From: Tetragonia tetragonoides
Lineage: Eukaryota > Streptophyta > Magnoliopsida > Caryophyllales > Aizoaceae
Assembly: GCA_038025085.1 (NCBI GenBank)
Contig: CM076143.1
Location: 15,361,501 to 15,425,500 of the forward strand
DNA length: 64,000 nucleotides
Reading direction: 5' to 3'
Below are positions 24,095-36,906 of this stretch, in pieces (within the stretch, counting starts at the first letter, position 1; each line of letters begins with the position of its first letter). The translations under genes were made by a program, and so were the position numbers. The notes beneath the pieces were generated by a model. That model was not told the origin of the DNA. It ran no database searches and saw only the letters and a list, made by a program, of their open reading frames with translations.

Positions 24095-24657
24095 TGTATG
24101 CACTAAAAATTTATTAAGTGCCTTAATTGAATTTAATTAATTATTTTGGGTTAAAATATATTTAGCTTAATTTAATTAATTAACCACGGAAATTAATATG
24201 GGCCAAAAAAGCCATCAAAATGGGTTTATATTTAACCCTTGGGCCAACCCGCAGCTGTTGGGCCAAATAAACAGTTAAATAAGCCAAACCCACAACAAAA
24301 GACTACCAAGTCAAGAAATTGGGCCAGTCCATGACTACCAAGCCCGTTAGGGGATCGGAGCTCCCTGTTCCTCTTTATAAATACCGAAGTCTTACTTCAT
24401 TCCAGAGGTTGGAAAATCTACAAGCAGAAAGCCCTGCCAGAGCATTTCATCCACCAAAATTACTACCTTGATCAAGATTTAAGTCTTTAAAGACCCTTGC
24501 TCAAGAACATTCAAATTGAGAGACAGAATCAGAGGATCTATATTATTTGTTCATTGTAACAGATAGAAATACAGAGATTATAACCCATACATTCAAATCA
24601 ATACAAATTATACTTGTTCAACTTATTTTTGCCTACGCATTAATTTTGTTGTCTACA
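24095..24657 (+). repeat. Tat element 1, 3' LTR
   Basis: This is 563 bp, like the 5' copy. By-eye alignment gives about 17 substitutions and no indels. The GTGAT duplication follows at 24658-24662. Confidence 0.93.
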
Positions 24658-24662
24658 GTGAT

Positions 24663-27352
24663 CACTCTTGAAGGTGAAATACAGAGGAAGAAGAGCAATT
24701 TCAAATACTTTAATATGTGGGGTAAGAACCCTAATTTTTCTGGGATTGTAAGAAAGGCTTGGGAGGTTTCTGTGAGTGGAACTAAAATGTTCTCAATAGT
24801 CCACAAATTGAAAAATGTGAAGACATCACTACAGCAACTTAACAAGAGAGAGTATCCTGATATCCATGCTCAAGTGCAAGAGGCTAGACTGAATTTAGCA
24901 GATGCTCAAAGTGCTGCAAATAATAACCCTCTTGATTCTGTACTGCAGCAAAATGAGAGGGTGCGCAGGAATAAATTCCTGAATTTGAATGATGACCTTG
25001 AATCCTTTTTGCACCAGAAAAGTAAGGCAAAATGGGTGCAGCTTGGTGATTCTAACACGCGGTACTTTCATGCAATTATGAGACAACGTAGGCAAAGGAA
25101 TAGAGTGTACAGCCTGTAAAATAAAGATGGGGAGATGTTACATTCCCAGGAGCAGGTTCATGGTGAGTTACTTAACTTTTACAAGGGCATGCTAGGAGTT
25201 GAGGATCCTCACGAAATACTTCCAGATAAAAGGGTATTTGCAGCTGGCAAAACTCTCATTGACAGTCAGAAGATTATGTTGACACAGCCAGTGACTAATG
25301 ATGAAATTAAATCTGCTTTTTTTAGCATCAACCATACCAAGAGCCCAGGCCCGGATGGCTTTGGTAGTGGTTTTTTTTAAGGATGCTTGGGAAGTGATTG
25401 GTAAAGACATTACAGATGCTATAAAAGATTTTTTCCTCTCAGGCAAAATGCTCAAACAAGTGAATTCCTCAACACTCTGTTTGATTCCTAAAGTGGCAGC
25501 CCCTGAATATGCCTCAGAATTCCGCCCTATCGCGTGTTGTAATTCCATTTACAAGTGCGTATCAAAAATCCTTTGCAACAGACTCAAGAAAGTTCTCCCT
25601 AGCTTGATCTCTTTGAACCAAGGAGCTTTTGTGGAAGGAAGGAACATTGTTCATAATGTGATGATTTGTCAAGACATCATCAAGCATTATAGAAGGAAGA
25701 GTACTACTCCCAGGTGTTTGATGAAGATTGATTTGCGTAAAGCGTATGACACAATCCATTGGGGATTCATTGAAGATATGTTGCCAGGGTATGGTTTTCC
25801 AGCTCAGTTTTGCAATTGGATTATGGCCTGTGTTAAAACAGCAAGCTTTTCTCTGAATGTCAATGGAGAGAATTTTGGTTTTTTCATGGGTAAGAGAGGG
25901 ATTAGACAGGGTGATCCCATCTCACCACTTCTCTTTGTGATGGTGATGGAATACCTGTCTAGGGTACTCAACATGGCATCTCAACTTCCTGATTTTCGGT
26001 TTCATCCTATGTGCAAGGAAGTCAAGCTGAATCACATATGTTTTGCAGATGATTTGATGGTTTTCTGTAAAGCTAATCATCAATCTATTCTCAGAATCAA
26101 AGAAGGTTTTGACTATTTCTCTAAAGTCACTGGCTTGTCTGTTAATAATGTGAAGTCCCGTTGTTATATTGCTAGAGTTTCTTATGAGAAGAAGACCTCC
26201 CTGCTGCATCTGACTGGTTTTCAAGAAGGAACTTTTCCTATGAAGTATCTAGGTGTCCCACTTACACCTACAAAATGGAATAAATTTGAAGCTGCTTTTC
26301 TTGTGGAGAAAATAACAAAAAGATTGAACTGCTGGGCTACCAAAAATCTCTCATACGCAGGTAGAACTCAACTTATCAACTCTGTGTTGATTTCGCTGCA
26401 TGTTTACTGGCCTGGAGTATTTGTGTTGCCAACTGGTGTCTTGAAGCTTATTGAACAAAAATGTAGACAGTTTTTATGGGGTGGGGCTGAGCTTAAGAGG
26501 AAGCCAAACCTGGTTGCCTGGGATTGGATATGCAAACCAAGGAAACAGGGTGGTCTGCAAATGAAAAGTTGTAAAATATGAAACTTTGCTCTCAATGGCA
26601 AGCACATCTGGGCTTTCTCCACCAAACAGGACACTTTATGGGTCAGATGGATTAATGGCATTTATTTGAAGGGTGTAAACTTGTGGGGGTACATCCCAAA
26701 GGCAGATAGCAGTTGGTACTGGAATAAGCTGAACAAATTGAAGGAGAAATTTAGAAACATGTATGATGCTGCAGGAGCATGGCAAGGTTCAGATGGTCCT
26801 TATACTGTTACAGCAGGTTACAGATTACTTATGGGGGATTCTGATAAATTCAGACATGCAGATCTGATATGGGGGAAGTACAACCTTCCTAGACATAGCT
26901 TCATTTTGTGGCTAGCCCACCTGAATAGGCTGTTGACTAAAGAGAGAATGCAGAAATTACAGTTTTTCACTGGTAATATGAACTGCTACCTCTGTGATAA
27001 TGATAATGAAACTACTGAGTATCTATTTTTCAAGTGCAATAGATCAGCAGCTATACTACAACAAGTTAGGCAGTGGCTTGGTTGGGCTTCCACAGCAACA
27101 AGTTTGCAGGGTCTACTAAATGGTGCAGCAAGAAGGAGGCCTAAATACCATAAACAAGTCTTTGCAGCATGCATTGCTGCAGCAGTGTATGTTGTGTGGA
27201 GGGAGAGAAATAGTATCTTCTTCACAGGGACAAGAGCAAGTGATGATCAGCTTCTTCATCAGATTAAGTTTACAATGAGGGCTCTTTTACACAAAACTGT
27301 AGTTAGAAAGGTTAATAGGCAGGATAAAAACATATTTGCTTTACTCATGTAA
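24663..27352 (+). pseudogene. LINE ORF2, reverse transcriptase and zf-RVT part (3' fragment)
   Basis: This continues LINE ORF2 from 4145. After the endonuclease C-terminus and connector (WVQLGDSNTRYFHA), reverse transcriptase shows SPGPDGFGS, SLNQGAFVEGRNI, GIRQGDPISPLLF and the catalytic FADD near 26042-26055. The zf-RVT region has NLPRHSFILWLAHLNRLLTKERMQ-like sequence (about 26880-26950). A TAA (25117-25119), a frameshift in a T-run near 25372 and a TGA near 26579 disable it. The last stop is at 27350-27352, followed by a short 3' UTR and poly-A. Confidence 0.9.
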
Positions 27353-27531
27353 ATTGATTCTGAAATTTTGTTTTTGTCTTCAATGTTTCTGTTTGTATAG
27401 TGCTGTTCAGGGATCATGGGCATTGGGCACCCTACCTAGTAGGTGGTCTGACCTCATGATTGCCTTTTAGGTGTAACACCTTGCTTTGGTAATCAAATAT
27501 CTAATTCTTACAAAAAAAAAAAAATGTCAAC

Positions 27532-27557
27532 ACTTCACTCAAAAAAAAAAAAATTCA
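27532..27557. repeat. LINE target-site duplication, right copy
   Basis: ACTTCACTC, a longer A-run, then ATTCA. It is the partner of 1895-1917. Seven extra bases lie between the poly-A tail and this copy. Confidence 0.85.
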
Positions 27558-28646
27558 ACACTAATTTAGATCCTACAGAAATCCATCACCGGGTCTAGAT
27601 TGATAGACGAAAAGGTTCAAATCAATAATGACTAATCCTGAAAAGAAATGAGTCTCCAATAGGGATAACTTAGAGAAAACCTTCTCTAAATTTAGATTTC
27701 ATTTATCAACTTAAACTGTCGTTTTGCAGTGCACATAATGGGGTATATTTAGGGAGACTGACTACAGGAATGACGTAGGAACATCCTAAAAATGTGTCTT
27801 GTTGTCCAATGGAGAGAAAAGAGTTGTTTGACAGAGTGAGGACCATTTTGGGGCGCCTCTTTTGTGTGAGCTGCCATTTATACCTTCTTATAACTACTTT
27901 TGGACTTTAGTGAGAAAATATCTGATTTTCCAGCCTCCCTAAAATAATACCTCTTTAAACTCTCTCCTATCCTTTACGAAATTAAAATCTAAGCTAATAC
28001 AATGCTAATATTGTAAACGGGCACTTACAAAACAAAAATTAAGCTTAATCATGCATTTTAATGACTTGTACGGACAAATGAACATTATGCATGTTAAAAA
28101 AAAGCTATAACATTAAGGCTTTATTCATGCAATCTGGGAAGGACTTTAACCATCCCTTTTAATCAAGGTGCACCCTTTGTTAAAGCAGGGATCACCATTA
28201 GAGCATTCTCATTGAAGCTTTGTGGGCAAGCTTTTCACAGAGCAAAAAGCTCAAAGCTTCAATGGGGGAGAAGCTTTGAGGAGACCTGGCACAAACCAGT
28301 TGTGTATGCACAAAGCGGTTGTGAGCCAAAAAAAAAAGGAAAAAACAAAAGAAGTCAACCAAATGAAAAAGGACGCGTGAAATGAAACAACAAGGGCTGG
28401 GAGTTTTGCGTGATGGTCAGGCGCCTAGCTGCTGGAAATACCACTGACGCGCGCGGGCCCTACCAACTTGCAGCTGCTTTATTTTGTTTGTTTCACTGTT
28501 TTTCTTTTTTGCTAATCTGTTTGTTTCATTGTTTAAGTTATAATGTTCCTATTGGTAACAAGTATTTTCTTTTTTTTTTTTAAGAAAAAAAAATTACTTC
28601 TGACTTCAACAAATAAATATTATTATGTACCCTCAAAACAAATAAT
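27558..28646. other. Intergenic DNA with a short foldback
   Basis: No gene is seen. At 28201-28280 a stretch starting GAGCATTCTCATTGAAGC can fold on itself (ATTGAAGCTTTG against CAAAGCTTCAAT) and may be one end of an older DNA element whose other end is near 32370-32432. Confidence 0.5.
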
Positions 28647-28654
28647 ATTATGTG

Positions 28655-30954
28655 TAGGCCTGGCAAACAGATCAGGTCGGGTCGGGTTCGGGTTGAACCC
28701 CACTGACCTGATTACTAAACAGGTCAGAAAACTCGACCCTAACCTGATCTGTTTAATAAACAGGTCAAAAAATCTGACCCTAACCTGATCTGTTACAGAT
28801 CAGGTCGACCTGAAAACGACCTGCGTAACCTGATTTATTTTGCACACTTGTAAAATGATTCATAAAAATGCTTGTTGGCACTTTGGCAGCACCTCGCCAC
28901 CTCCTCAAGACCTCAAGTGCTCAAAGCACCTCAAACTCTCAAGTCTCAAGGCATGCTGACAGTGACACTGTCATGACCAAAAAAATCCAAGTTTACAAAT
29001 TACAAGCACTTTGGCAGCACCTAGCCAGCTAGCCTGACAGTCATGACAGAGTTACAAGTTTACAAATTACAAGAACCAAAAAATCCAAGTTTTCAGAACT
29101 TTAAAGTTTAAATCAATGGAACATTGTCGATTCGGTTGCACTTTCCGGAGTTTCGGCTGCGAAGCCCGATTGAAGGACTCTCAACTAGCAGCTTTAGGCG
29201 TCGAGTCTAACTCCTCATCAGAACTCAGATCTTCAATATCATGAGCAAAACCCTCAATCTACATAAAATCAAAAATCAAAAACTATAAGAAACAAAAATG
29301 AAAACTCTTAAGCATAAATTCAGAAATCAGAAACCCTAATTAAGTCTAATAATTAAAGTATGAATTAAAAAATAACAAAAAAGAATTGAAGTGTATAATG
29401 CGGATAAATGTCTATAAAACAGGCTTAATCCGTGTACAGCAGCACATCACACGCAACAGCAAGTCCACATCCTAACAATGACCTGCAGACCCGCACCAAA
29501 ACGCACTAATATACAGCAACAACCAACTTACACTCTTACAACAACACTGAACACCAACAAGACACAAACTTGAAAACAGACTATCAAGTTTAATTCACTG
29601 AACACCAACAAGACACAAACTTGAAAACAGACTACCAACACACTGAACACCAACAAGACACAACCAGCTAGCTGCTACTGCCTACTGCACACTATCAACC
29701 TGGCAGACACTACCTGGCACTCTGGCAGACACAAACAGACCACAAAACTCATGAAAACAGAACCACAAATACTAAGCAAAATCTACCCATTCGACTGAAT
29801 TAAAAGTTTAAAACTTAAACATGAATAAACCATTAATCTAAGCAACAACCAACTTACAGCAACACTGAACACCAACAAGACACAAACAGACCACCATCCA
29901 CCGAAAACAGACTTCACAGTCAAAGCAATTTATGTATATGTACTCAGAATCTATCATAATTTAAATTAAACGAATTAAAAATATAATCAGAAGACATAGA
30001 TGAAGTGAGAAAAAGAGAAAACTAACCGTCTTGTTTGGAATTTGTGAGGTATAACTTGATTAAATCTGTAAAAAAAAAAAAGATAGAAAACATAAATGAA
30101 GTGAGAAAAAGAGAAAAAGAGATGAAGAGATGAGAGATTCGAAAGTTAGGGTGAGAAAAAGAGAAAAAGAGATGAAGATTCGACTGAATTAAAAGTTTAA
30201 AACTTAAACATGAATAAACCATTAATCTAAACAAAACCACTATAAGAATATACTTTAACTTACTTCAATACAAGATCGAGAGATCGAGAGAGTGAGATCG
30301 AGAGAGTGAGATCGAGAGATCGAGAGAGTGAGAGAGTGAGACTGAGAGTGAGAGAGAGTGAGACAGAGTGAGTGAGGAAGAGCTTGAAGATGAGGAAGAT
30401 AGAGAATGAGAGAGAATGAGAGAGACAGTGAGATCGAGAGATGGAGAGGCCAAGAGCCGAAGAGGAAGAGGCGAAGAAGGATCCAGAAACCAGAATATGA
30501 GAGAATGAGAGAGACTGAGAGAGTGAGGAAGAGAGAGAAATAAAATGACGGCAAAATAAAATGAGGGGTAGGGTTTTTTTTTTCCTTCTTTTATCTCTAT
30601 TTTGGGCTTGGGTTTGGGCTAAGTTTTGGGTCAGTTTTTTTTTTTTCCATTTCACTTGTGGGCTAAGCTTTTATCTCTAACTTAGATGGGTTAAACGGAT
30701 CAGGTCGACCCGAACCCGATAAAAATCAGGTCGACCTGATCTGTGACCTGACCCATTTAATATTTTCGGGTTGAGCAGGTAATTTTCAGGTTGAGCAGGT
30801 TGAAATTTTCAACCTTAACCTAACCCATTTAAGTTTTCGGGTCAATCAGGTCGACCCATTTAATGTTTCGGGTCGAAAATCCCAACCCTAACCCGCTTTT
30901 TTCGGGTTAGGTTCGGGTCGGGTTATCGGGTCGGGTTAGTTTTTGCCAGGCCTA
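28655..30954. mobile_element. Non-autonomous hAT-type element, 2.3 kb
   Basis: The ends are inverted: TAGGCCTGGCAAAC at the left and, on the - strand, TAGGCCTGGCAAAAAC at the right. An exact 8-bp duplication ATTATGTG flanks it (28647-28654 and 30955-30962). Short inverted ends plus an 8-bp duplication fit the hAT superfamily. Both subterminal regions are full of degenerate GGGTCGGGTT/GGTCGACCTGA units. No transposase frame is visible. Inside are repeats of ACACCAACAAGACACAAACT (near 29548, 29609, 29648 and 29869), a 51-bp direct repeat (29790-29840 and 30179-30229) and a GA-rich tract. Confidence 0.88.
30268..30530. repeat. GA-rich low-complexity tract
   Basis: Imperfect GAGATCGAGAGAGTGA units inside the larger hAT element. 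Serine/leucine-rich open frames on the other strand here are artefacts of this repeat. Confidence 0.85.
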
Positions 30955-31086
30955 ATTATGTGTAATAAATTAAATTGTTATTTGGATTTACTATAGGTAT
31001 AACTAACTAAATAAAAGGTTAGTTTTGAGGATGGACCTTACGCAAAAAGTTAAATGAGGTTTGTTTAATGGGAGGAAAGGTTTATG

Positions 31087-32290
<1,204 letters not shown>

Positions 32291-32298
32291 GGTTTATG

Positions 32299-33245
32299 TA
32301 AGAGGTTTGTGACATAAGAATAAGCTCTCTACAAGTTTTTTCAATGGAAAGATGAGGTTTGTAAAAGAGAGGTTTGTGGGATGATGATATGGCATGACAA
32401 AAATCTCTCCCACAAACCTCTTTGATGGGATGCTCATAGGCATTTCAAAAAAGACGTTAGGCTAGTACTAGAGCTATAGCAAGGAATTGAGTGCATGACA
32501 AGAATGTTTCCTTGATCTTTTAAGAGTGATGTTGGAACTGAATTGGCCACGGTTCAGGTTCAGGATCAGTTTAGTTTACTTTACTTTAGTGGTGTGCACT
32601 CAAGTGAAGTGATATTTTTATATCAATCTCATACATTAGTATTCAGTTTAATGGTGTTTAGTTAGTTATTTCAATGGTTAGATTCAATTTGTTCGGTGAA
32701 AAAAACTACTCTTAGAATATCCAAACGGAAAGCAAAAACGGATAACCAAAATCGATTATACGTTTTCATTAATATTAATAGGTAATACGACATCAATCTT
32801 TATTATTTTTTCTTTTTTTTTTGGCTTGTTTCTGTCGTCCCTAAATCTCACTTGAAACTAAAAAAACAAAAACAAAACACACACCCTTAACTGAACCTTT
32901 GTTTTCTGACTGTTAGTAGTATTTACTTTTTCTTTTTTTAGCTTGTTTCTGCGAATTTAATTCCCTCAATCTCACTAAAAATAAACAAAAACAAAACCAA
33001 AACTAAAACTGTTTTTTGAGCTTGTTTCTGCGAATTTAATTCCCTCAATCTCACTAAAAATAAACAAAAACAAAAACAAAACTAAAACTGTTAAAAGCCA
33101 TCAAATGGCCTCGGTGGAAACATATGCTCCAGGGCCTTGTTAAGCATCACACCGCAGAATCTCAACTACAAGTCCACAACCATTGCATTTCACCATTTTA
33201 CCCTTTTGTCCACAACCATTGATCGACCACTAATTACTCAGCAAG
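32299..33245. other. Intergenic DNA upstream of the glycosyltransferase
   Basis: No gene is seen. It contains a hairpin (32370-32432: GAGGTTTGTGGGA paired with TCTCCCACAAACCTC) and a 79-bp tandem duplication listed separately. Confidence 0.55.
32940..33097. repeat. 79-bp tandem duplication
   Basis: A segment starting AGCTTGTTTCTGCGAATTTA begins at 32940 and again at 33019, with small changes in the A/C-rich tail. It lies about 360 bp upstream of the glycosyltransferase ATG. Confidence 0.85.
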
Positions 33246-33357
33246 TTTTTTGTGAGACCAACTCGTAGAAAAATGGGGTCACTATTTAAAACTTATTATG
33301 AATAGTGACCATTGTTTCATTGAAAAATGACCCCGTCTCACCAAAAGTTATGAAAAG
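33246..33357. mobile_element. Small foldback element candidate
   Basis: The stretch can pair with itself: a left AAGTTTTTTGTGAGAC against a right GTCTCACCAAAAGTT, and an inner TGGGGTCACTATT against AATAGTGACC. About 110 bp, non-coding, directly upstream of the glycosyltransferase. No clear target duplication. Confidence 0.35.
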
Positions 33358-33557
33358 ATGTAAAAATTTTTGTGCTAACCCCTGTAGTATATATTAAACC
33401 ATCGCCCACTCTCATTTCGTTAACATCACCACCTTCTTCTTCTTCATCATCAAAAATGGAATTGCCAAACAACAACAACAACAATCAACCACCAGTACTA
33501 CGCCGCCACGTGGCAGTCTGTGCATTCCCCTTTGGGAGTCACGCAGCTTCCTTACTC

Positions 33558-34142
33558 TGTTGGAGTATCCCTCCTACATGGAGGAAGAACCCAATTAATT
33601 TGGGATATATTTGCTTACCATATGGGTTATCCATATGATGTTTAAGTGAAGGGCAATTTCGTATATTCACTCACAAGTGGATTCCCTTATAAGCCAAAAG
33701 GTTAGAAGGGCTGAGTGCAAGAGAGAGAAAGCCTAGACACTCAAAAAATTCAGGAGAAAAGTCTAGAAGAGAAGAGGAGAGAGAGAAGAGGAGCCACCCA
33801 CGAATTTTGGTGCTGGCAGCCCAGAAATCCGCCCTGATCGACGACCAAACGAACTCCGATCGTCGCGAGATTTTAGCACGTTGTTCCTGACATCCCCCTC
33901 TTCAAATCCAACGGTCAGAATTTCATTTGGAGCTCTCTAAGTCAGTTTTCTAAATTCAGCTCTTATTTTGTACGAAATTGTATTTCCACTCTTTTGGGTG
34001 ATGATTTGGGAGACTTGTTGTGCCAAGGTTGATCCTTGATGATTGTGAATACCTCTAGTTGATCTAGGGAAGAACTATTGTTGTACCCACTTGTTAATTT
34101 GTTGATTAGTGGAGTTTTTTGGCACCGTTTGTTAACGGTCCC
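33558..34142 (+). mobile_element. Truncated copia LTR inside glycosyltransferase exon 1
   Basis: The stretch starts exactly at an LTR end (TGTTGGAGTATCCC) and follows the copia LTR of 17778-23439 for about 586 of 797 bp, reading in the opposite orientation. By eye only a few changes are present (for example near 33834 and 34114). It stops at CCCGT, where the coding sequence resumes with GTCACATTC; the short shared CGT suggests a deletion joint. The final 210 bp of the LTR are missing and no target duplication remains. Confidence 0.9.
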
Positions 34143-34666
34143 GTCACATTCCTCAACACGTCACACTCAAATGCCACCCTATTCAAGGCCATCAATGTCA
34201 CTGCTGCATACCCAAACATAATCCCACGCGCCGCCGTTGAGATCCACGCGCCTCCACCGGGGACGGCTGGGTTTAACCCCATGAAGGCGATCGAGGCGTT
34301 CCTATGCCATGCACCGGCTCAGTTCCGACAATGTATGGCGGATGCCGAGGCCGAGGCCGGTACCGAGATTAGTTGTGTGATCACGGATGCTTTCCTTTGG
34401 TTTTGTGGTGAGATTGCGCAAGAGAAAGGTGTGCCGTGGATTGCTTTTTGGGGTCCTAGTACTCCTAGCTTATCTGCTCATGTTTATACCGATGTTCTTA
34501 GGAACAAGTTTGGGCAACTCCAAGGTAACTTTTTATTTTTTTTGTTACTTAATATAGCAAGTAGTAAGACAATGCGGAAATTCCATGGCGGGGTAACGTC
34601 CAACTATAAGTGGTTCTCCGTTCCCTTTTGATTACCAAAAAATTAAAAACAAGATTAGTTAGTTCC

Positions 34667-34757
34667 CTTTTTTTTTTTCGGAAAAGGTAAGGGAGCCGAC
34701 CACGAATGGCCAAGAGTCATCAGACTCAATACAGAATACAGGATACAAAACGTAAAC

Positions 34758-34831
<74 letters not shown>

Positions 34832-35644
34832 AAAAAATTACAAATAAATACATAATCGGATGTTTCCACAACAACACTTCTTCAATCCTGTTGAAGAACC
34901 AGTCACGATGAGAATCCGAAGCATACACTCCAGTCTTCTACCGCCAGGACCACCACCAGCTTCACCAGTAGCAGAAAACGCTTTATCCATGGTGGCTAAA
35001 GGTTGTTAAGAAGAGCAATCAACATCTAGAGTGCTAAGACTATCGAGGGGGTGGCTGAGCCCAAAAGACAATTTCGTTTTTCTTTTTTTATTTGCTAGGT
35101 TTTCAGATCTGAAATCTAAAAACCCTAATTCTTAAAAGATTGCCTCAACCCAAAATTGTACCAAAAATACAAGAATGGAATATAGCAATATTGAGCAAAA
35201 ATATGGACAAAGAACTTCTGACCAAGCAGAAACCCCATCATCTTCAATTCTTGACTCTAGACCTGACATCAAAAACAAAAGGATGGAGCTGACTCAAGCA
35301 GAAACATACTATTGAACAATCTTATGGATGTTGAACCAGTGACAAGCTAATCGCCAAGGCCCAAAAGGAACAGAGGAAACACTTGATTTTCTTCCGCAAA
35401 AAGGCGAGCTCGTCGAGGCCGGCAACAAGCAAAAGCAAACAAACCATGAAATTGACAAGAAATTTACTAAGGAAGGAGACTGAAGAATGTAAATCTGAAA
35501 ATAAACTGAAAAAATGGACTGATTTACAATAAGGAGAAGATAGAGAGGTGGTGGGTTGGGGGCGGCTAGGGTTTCTCTCTCTCCCCCAAAGAGAGAGAGC
35601 ACCCAGGCTTTTTTTCTCTTTTTTTCTTATTGCTATCATAGACC
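34667..35644 (-). mobile_element. Retroposed sequence in glycosyltransferase intron
   Basis: A 978-bp insertion flanked by an exact 10-bp duplication AGTTAGTTCC (34657-34666 and 35645-35654). Its left end is a T-run, so on the - strand it ends in poly-A. This is the signature of LINE-mediated retroposition. Read on the - strand it resembles a transcript leader (CT-rich 5' region), with a short frame near 34990-34850, and I recognise no protein domain. It could be a processed transcript, a SINE-like element or a deleted LINE. Confidence 0.75.
34758..34825. repeat. AT dinucleotide microsatellite
   Basis: About 33 AT units inside the intronic retroposon. Confidence 0.95.
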
Positions 35645-35654
35645 AGTTAGTTCC

Positions 35655-36906
35655 TAATAACATATGGTAGAATCTTATTAAAACATTTAAGTAGGTGGTC
35701 CTTGTATTATACTCACTCTGTCACAATCCAGTGATAGTGATGTTTTGATTGAAACATGTTTTCCAACCAATTAAAACAACATACAGTATGTTTTTGGGAA
35801 CATGACATTTGATAACGAATGGGACATTTTACCCAACTGAATGACATAAATTCAGAAAAGTACTATGCCCAGTATGCCGTGAAGTGTGACAAGTAGGCCC
35901 GGCAATGGATTATGAGTTCATGGATACCCGCTTCACCTGCCTCAGATTAATGAATAAAATATCGCTTAAACGGGTTTTTTTGTGGGTAGCGGGTGGGATA
36001 CGGGTGATGATTTTTCACCCGCGAACCCCACCTATCACCCGTTTAATATTTTAATATATTGATTTTCTTATTGAAAAAATAAAGACCAACCTTATATTTG
36101 AGAGGAACCATACAAATCTTAAAAAGCAAAATAAATCCTTCACCGAAAAAAAAAAGCAAAATAAATCCAGTAAAAGTGCATCATCATTTTCCCATATCAC
36201 TGTCACAAAACGGTTTTGAAAAACGTTAGTGAAAATTTTGCAACCAACAGTAACAATGGCAGTGACTATAATTACACCAAAGAGCTTTAAAAAGTCGGAT
36301 TTCAAGGGTTCTTAATTGGATGTTTGACTATAACTTCCACAAAAACTTTTATTAAACGGTTTTACATTCTCTTCAGTGAGACGTGAGATTCACTTAGACG
36401 AGAGTAATGTTTTAATGAAATAAGAATCACGACTAATCACAAGTAACCTTTGCATTTCTAAATCGTGACTCCATTATTATGTGTCTTGATCTCACAAAAC
36501 TTGCTCAAATTGTCAAGCACATAAGAAGAGTATTATTGAAGTATTTTCCAACCTTCCGTGACCATAAATATACTGCAAATAATTATAAGCTCATACAAGA
36601 GTAGGTTAAATTCCCCTTTAAGAAAAAAAGGAATATATGTCTCCTTTACTCTAAAAATTTAAAACTTCTCTTAATTGAATAAATAGAAATAGAAAAAGAG
36701 TTATTAATAATAGTCATTTTGTCTAGCTTGCTTGTTTTCTCGTAAATTGTTGATCAAAGATTGTCTTATAATACTATGAATCAATATTATGAAAGTCATT
36801 TTGAGAAAAAAATTGTTCTTAAAACTAAATTGCTCTTTTATTTTCACATATTGTATATTCAAGTGACAAGAACTTAATTAACAGTCTTTCATCAATCTTT
36901 AAACAG
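35655..36906 (+). other. Rest of glycosyltransferase intron
   Basis: Non-coding, AT-rich. At 35894 a TAGGCCCGGCAATGG segment followed by CGGGT-rich DNA resembles one end of a hAT-type element, but no second end was found. The intron ends with a pyrimidine-containing stretch and ACAG. Confidence 0.55.

Larger units (their letters stand above)
4146..24657 (+). mobile_element. Tat-clade Ty3/gypsy LTR retrotransposon (Tat element 1)
   Basis: Two 563-bp LTRs beginning TG and ending CA bound this element, which is flanked by a perfect GTGAT duplication (4141-4145 and 24658-24662). Gene order is gag, protease, reverse transcriptase, RNase H, a second archaeal-type RNase H, then integrase without a chromodomain; that order marks the Tat clade. 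A 3' accessory region holds an antisense PMD gene and 110-bp tandem repeats. A copia element (17778-23439) is nested near the 3' end. The LTRs differ at about 17 of 563 positions by eye, roughly 3%. Gag-pol has several stops and one frameshift, so it is not autonomous. Confidence 0.93.
1918..27531 (+). mobile_element. L1-type LINE retrotransposon, split by a nested Tat element
   Basis: The two LINE parts are 1918-4145 and 24663-27531, about 5.1 kb in total once the insertion is removed. In order it has a short 5' leader, ORF1 with a DUF4283-like domain and zinc knuckle, and ORF2 with endonuclease, reverse transcriptase (FADD motif) and a zf-RVT C-terminus. A 3' untranslated region ends in an A-run at about 27512-27524. 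It is flanked by a 23-26 bp target duplication, so it looks full length. Several frameshifts and stops in both ORFs make it a dead copy. Reading resumes in the same ORF2 frame across the Tat insertion, which proves the nesting order. Confidence 0.92.

Noticed and set aside
30255..30655. Serine/leucine-rich open frames on the - strand
   Set aside because: They come from a GA-rich low-complexity tract inside a hAT element, with no stable domain.
35885..36870. Possible third hAT element (TAGGCCCGGCAATGG, with GTGACAAG near both 35886 and 36863)
   Set aside because: The far side has no inverted copy of the end, so the repeated 8-mer is probably chance.
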